Shown here piece after piece: positions 60,690 through 64,000 of a stretch of DNA of 64,000 nucleotides. The notes beneath the pieces are model-generated. The model had not been told where the DNA came from, did not search any database, and saw nothing but the letters and a program-made list of their open reading frames with translations. The position numbers were made by a program, and so were the translations under genes. The stretch is taken from positions 310,001 to 374,000 of the forward strand of contig OOIN01000017.1 in the NCBI GenBank assembly GCA_900323505.1, in the 5' to 3' direction. Within the stretch, counting starts at the first letter, position 1. Each line of letters opens with the position of its first letter. The DNA comes from Ustilago trichophora. Taxonomy: Eukaryota; Basidiomycota; Ustilaginomycetes; Ustilaginales; Ustilaginaceae.

Positions 60690-63600
60690 ATGGTCTTCGC
60701 ACTGGTCATTGACGACACCTCTTTGGTGCTCCTGCTTGTTCTCGTAGCAGCGCTCTCCGTCTCGATCTACATTTCGCGTTCTTATCAGCCCCTCATCCAC
60801 CCTCTCATCCTCACACGCCAAGCAGATGTATCCCAAACTCGACAACCTAACCAATCTGCCATCTACCGCAATGCCAACTCCCCCGCAGGCTTTGAGCTTG
60901 CTCTGAGGCCACGAAAGGAAATAAACGACATTGCAGACCTCATCAAGCATGGCGTCAATGGCTCCGAGCGCAATGCCAAGAGGTCCATCTACGCCAGCAC
61001 CAGATCCAACCAAGACGTAGCTCAAGATGCAACCGCCTTCGCAACCGGCTTCATCAAGCTCTCATCCGCTCCCGTAACACAGACCGTCTTTGCAGTTGTG
61101 TCAGAAGCTGACACCTACCAATCCCTCGTCGCCTTGCTCGCCAACTCGCATACCTCGGTCAGCTCCCGCTTCCATACCCTCGTCCTTTCGCCCGAGCAGC
61201 TCACCAAGCACAATGCAAGCTCTCTTCCAAACGCTCTCTCCAGCACCGGCGCACGTTCGGCCATCGGCGTCTACACCACCGCAAACACTATCGATGCCGT
61301 CTTGAAGCTCGCATTCCTCGATTCTTCCGCTCTCATCATTGTTCCCTCTTCCGATCTTGATCAAGCCAACAAGCACGCTGATGCTCACTTTGGCGGCTCA
61401 CACCGTCTTCGCATCTACGGTTTCGACACCGTCATTGAGGCTGGTAGCCGAGGCTCACTCCTCGGTGGTGAAACCGCCAATCGAGAGCTTATCAACCAGA
61501 CTCAGTCGTACTACTGGAACGCTGCTTCCTCTCAATGGATCAACGTCAAGCACGCCAACCTGGTCGCCGGCGTCACTTCTCAGCTCGCAAGCTTCCCCGC
61601 TGACAAGATCCCCAGCATTGCCGACCACTTTTTCGTAGAGGCATGCGCTGCATTCGAAACCCCAGCGTCTCCTCTTATGGCCACCCGCACACCAGCTGGC
61701 TTTGCACTCGCTCTCACCGCTCTCTACACCGGTGCTGCCATCACCTCTGATCTCATCACTTCCAGCTACGACGATCCCAACCCTGCCGTCTCGTCCGCTT
61801 TTGCCAAAGCCAAGCCCACACTCATCTACGCTTCTGCCCAGGGTGCATCCTCCCTCGCCTGTGCCCTCGCCACCTGCACTCGCCGATCCCCACTCGTCTC
61901 GTGGGCGACAAACAGCAAGCTCTTCACCCTTCGCAATGGCATCTTCTCTCAGAGCGGCCTCGCTGACACTTTGGTTTTCAAAAAGGCTCGCGAGACCACC
62001 GGATCCAACCGGGTTCGAAACCTTGTCATTGCAGCTCGAGGCGATACTGTCCCGCAAGCACTGCTCGACTCTCTTCGTTCGCATCTCGGATGTGCTGTGC
62101 TCAACGCATACCTTCCCAAACTCGCAGATGCTGCTGTGACTGCTCCCATCAGCGCAACGCACGCTTTCGATCTGCAAGCATTTGCCCAACATGAGACGGG
62201 CGGAATGCAGGTCCCCGCCCATGTGGGTCCACCCTCGGTTTCTGCAGAGATTAAATTGCTCCAGTCCAAGACCGCCACCGATGCCGGCTTTACCATTACT
62301 GGCGAGAGGCAGCCGGGCCATGCAGGCGATCCCATGGGAGAGATTGTCGTTCGTGGCAACATTGTCGCTCGCACCACCACCACCACCACCACCACCGGCA
62401 CCGACGACATCGATGAAGAGTGGGTTTCAACCGGCGATCTAGGTGCCTTCCGATCAAATGGAACCCTGGTTGTTCTTCGTGATGCCGACGAGGCGGAAGT
62501 GGTAGCTGTTCCCACGTTCAGCGCTCGCAAGCCGGTCTTGCGTCAGCGCCGCAATCGCACTGTTGCTGCAGGTGCAGGAAAGACGGTTCTGTCAGCGGCG
62601 CTTCTGATGGCTGCCACACTCGCTCCCACCGCTTCGGCAAGCAATCTGTACAAGCGCGCCAGCTCGATCAACAACACCATGAGCGACGCCGCCAAGATGG
62701 GAATGCTTGTTGGTCAGCGTGCTTCTTGGGAGCAGGGTGCGTCACAAGCGGCTTTGCTTGAGCTCGACTATCCCGGTTGGTCTGTCTTTTCTTCTGCAAG
62801 CGGTGGCCCTCCTTACCGACCTGGACACGAACGAAGCGCATCCGGTCCGCCTAACGAGGTCATTGCCATGGCCTATGCTTCCGCCTCGCGCCAGGACATG
62901 CTCGGTCGACTTGCATTCCGAATCACTGGCGACGAGCAGATTGGAGCAGGTAGCTCCCTTGACGGTGCCTCTCCCGGACCCGAGGTGCTCCTTGCTGCAT
63001 GGCTCGATGGCGAGATCAACCGCAACACTGGCGTCATGGCCGATCAAGGATTCTACAGCAACGCAGCACGTAGCACCCTCAACATGGTCATGCGTCGCAC
63101 GCCAAAGTCGCGCGCTGGAGCCATCAGCCATCGCTACACTTACGTAGCCCTCTGGAGCGACGCCATGTACATGATGCCTCCCTTTCTCTCGTTTTACGGT
63201 ATGATCACTCGCAACAACACCCTGCTGCAAGCTGCGTATGATCAGATTCGTCTCTACCGCGATGGCATGCGTCTTACCACCGGTGCATCGACCAACCTGT
63301 GGGGTCACATTGTGCTGCCCGATAACAGGACTTGGACTGATGGCGGAGCGTGGGCAACGGGAAATGGTTGGGTCCTCGCAGGAATGGCTAGGACTTTGGC
63401 GACCATCGAACAGAGTCAGGCTTCGTTGGACATGATGCAGCAGAAGAACGACATTGTCAACTGGATGTCCGAGATCCTCGATGCCTCGTGGCCACTGTTG
63501 GACCAACGTGCGTTGTTGTTCCACAATTATATGAACGACACTTCGACCTTTTACGACACTGCAGGAACGGCACTGATCGCGTATGCGACTTATAGGTTGG

Positions 63601-63935
63601 CATCGATGTCGCCCAGTCACAACAAGTGGATCTCGCAAGCAGACACCGTCTACCGTTCGGTTGCTACCGCTCTCAACCCCATTGGCCAATTCCGTGAAGG
63701 ATACCCGGTCGTCGACGTGCTTTCTTTTGTTCGTCAGGGTGAAACCTCGTCGGAATCTCTGGCATTCATGATGCTTATGAACGCAGCAAAGCGTGATTAC
63801 CAGAATAACGACGTCGTACGCATTAGCACCCCTCAAAGCGCCGCCAACGCCGCCACGTCTTCCCACCTCCCGGCAACACCTATGCTCGTCATGGCGGCCA
63901 TCGCTTCTGCATCACTCTTCCTGACCCTGCTCTAA
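60690..63935 (+). CDS. fusion: degenerate ANL (acyl-CoA synthetase-like) domain + GH105-like glycosidase domain
   Basis: One uninterrupted 1081-codon frame from ATG 60690. An N-terminal membrane helix (about 10-30) precedes an adenylate-forming (ANL) domain of the fungal long-chain acyl-CoA synthetase type (HPLILTRQADVSQ, SAIYRNANSPAGF, TPAGFALALTALYTGA, GEIVVRGNIVA, WVSTGDLGAF at about 580). The ATP-binding (S/T)SGTTGxPKG loop, the YGxTE motif and the C-terminal lysine subdomain are missing, so it looks inactive. A hydrophobic, signal-peptide-like stretch follows at about 630-652 (VLSAALLMAATLAPTASAS) with a Kex2-like KR. Residues about 660-1050 resemble six-hairpin glycosidases of family GH105 (ALWSDAMYMMPPFLSFYG, LWGHIVLP, GGAWATGNGWVLAGM). 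The C-terminus ends in a hydrophobic tail like a GPI-anchor signal. Two separate genes with an internal start at 62607 cannot be excluded. Confidence 0.75.
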   Translation: MVFALVIDDTSLVLLLVLVAALSVSIYISRSYQPLIHPLILTRQADVSQTRQPNQSAIYRNANSPAGFELALRPRKEINDIADLIKHGVNGSERNAKRSIYASTRSNQDVAQDATAFATGFIKLSSAPVTQTVFAVVSEADTYQSLVALLANSHTSVSSRFHTLVLSPEQLTKHNASSLPNALSSTGARSAIGVYTTANTIDAVLKLAFLDSSALIIVPSSDLDQANKHADAHFGGSHRLRIYGFDTVIEAGSRGSLLGGETANRELINQTQSYYWNAASSQWINVKHANLVAGVTSQLASFPADKIPSIADHFFVEACAAFETPASPLMATRTPAGFALALTALYTGAAITSDLITSSYDDPNPAVSSAFAKAKPTLIYASAQGASSLACALATCTRRSPLVSWATNSKLFTLRNGIFSQSGLADTLVFKKARETTGSNRVRNLVIAARGDTVPQALLDSLRSHLGCAVLNAYLPKLADAAVTAPISATHAFDLQAFAQHETGGMQVPAHVGPPSVSAEIKLLQSKTATDAGFTITGERQPGHAGDPMGEIVVRGNIVARTTTTTTTTGTDDIDEEWVSTGDLGAFRSNGTLVVLRDADEAEVVAVPTFSARKPVLRQRRNRTVAAGAGKTVLSAALLMAATLAPTASASNLYKRASSINNTMSDAAKMGMLVGQRASWEQGASQAALLELDYPGWSVFSSASGGPPYRPGHERSASGPPNEVIAMAYASASRQDMLGRLAFRITGDEQIGAGSSLDGASPGPEVLLAAWLDGEINRNTGVMADQGFYSNAARSTLNMVMRRTPKSRAGAISHRYTYVALWSDAMYMMPPFLSFYGMITRNNTLLQAAYDQIRLYRDGMRLTTGASTNLWGHIVLPDNRTWTDGGAWATGNGWVLAGMARTLATIEQSQASLDMMQQKNDIVNWMSEILDASWPLLDQRALLFHNYMNDTSTFYDTAGTALIAYATYRLASMSPSHNKWISQADTVYRSVATALNPIGQFREGYPVVDVLSFVRQGETSSESLAFMMLMNAAKRDYQNNDVVRISTPQSAANAATSSHLPATPMLVMAAIASASLFLTLL

Positions 63936-64000
63936 ACACAGCGGTCATCTTTTCTGCAAAATAGACTTTTTCCCTTACGTCATTTGACTCGACTTGCGAC
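63936..64000. other. 3' flank to window end
   Basis: Sixty-five bases after the stop of the fusion gene, without a recognisable feature. Confidence 0.5.

Noticed and set aside
62742..63866. 374-codon open frame opposite the GH105-like domain
   Set aside because: Arg/His/Cys-rich shadow without a domain.

Overview
The window reads as nuclear DNA of a smut-type basidiomycete (Ustilaginomycotina; Ustilago, Sporisorium or Pseudozyma-like). This is inferred from mostly intronless genes 1.5-4.5 kb long, a few short GT..AG introns, GC-biased codon use in highly expressed genes, and protein families typical of fungi (Mix14, Avt, Rev1, GH37 trehalase, Zn2Cys6 regulators). I could not search a database, so the species is open. 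Start codons were placed at ATGs; several longer reading frames begin only with TTG, CTG or GTG.

Layout. 0-5.6 kb: the 3' end of a GH47 mannosidase, a conserved fungal protein of unknown function, and a divergent pair encoding a Mix14-type twin-CX9C protein and a TRIP4/Rqt4-type ribosome quality-control factor. 5.8-6.4 kb: a decayed FMN-dependent lactate-oxidase-like gene. 7.8-16.3 kb: a DHHC palmitoyltransferase (3 exons), a histidine acid phosphatase (2 exons) and an orphan seven-helix membrane protein (3 exons). 16.5-23.2 kb: a vacuolar amino-acid transporter divergent from a large REV1. 23.9-25.2 kb: an AT-rich block that I read as two nested TA-flanked inverted-repeat transposons. 25.4-36.7 kb: a small membrane protein, a conserved unknown, an Mcy1-like cysteine synthase (2 exons), an M28/transferrin-receptor-like peptidase, a mitochondrial carrier and a bacterial-type flavin monooxygenase. 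36.9-39.8 kb: a fungal regulator lacking a zinc cluster. About 39.8-43.8 kb: a gene-poor stretch with A37 and T23 tracts. 43.8-54.4 kb: secreted trehalase, polynucleotide kinase/phosphatase, a signal-less gamma-glutamyltransferase and a Zn2Cys6 regulator. 56.7-63.9 kb: a peroxisomal acyl-CoA oxidase and a very unusual single reading frame joining a degenerate adenylate-forming (ANL) domain to a GH105-like secreted glycosidase domain.

No biosynthetic cluster, rRNA, tRNA or CRISPR array was seen; the genes are a mix of housekeeping and accessory functions without an obvious shared pathway. Most worth following up are the ANL-GH105 fusion, the nested mobile elements with possible excision footprints elsewhere in the window, and the lactate-oxidase-like pseudogene.
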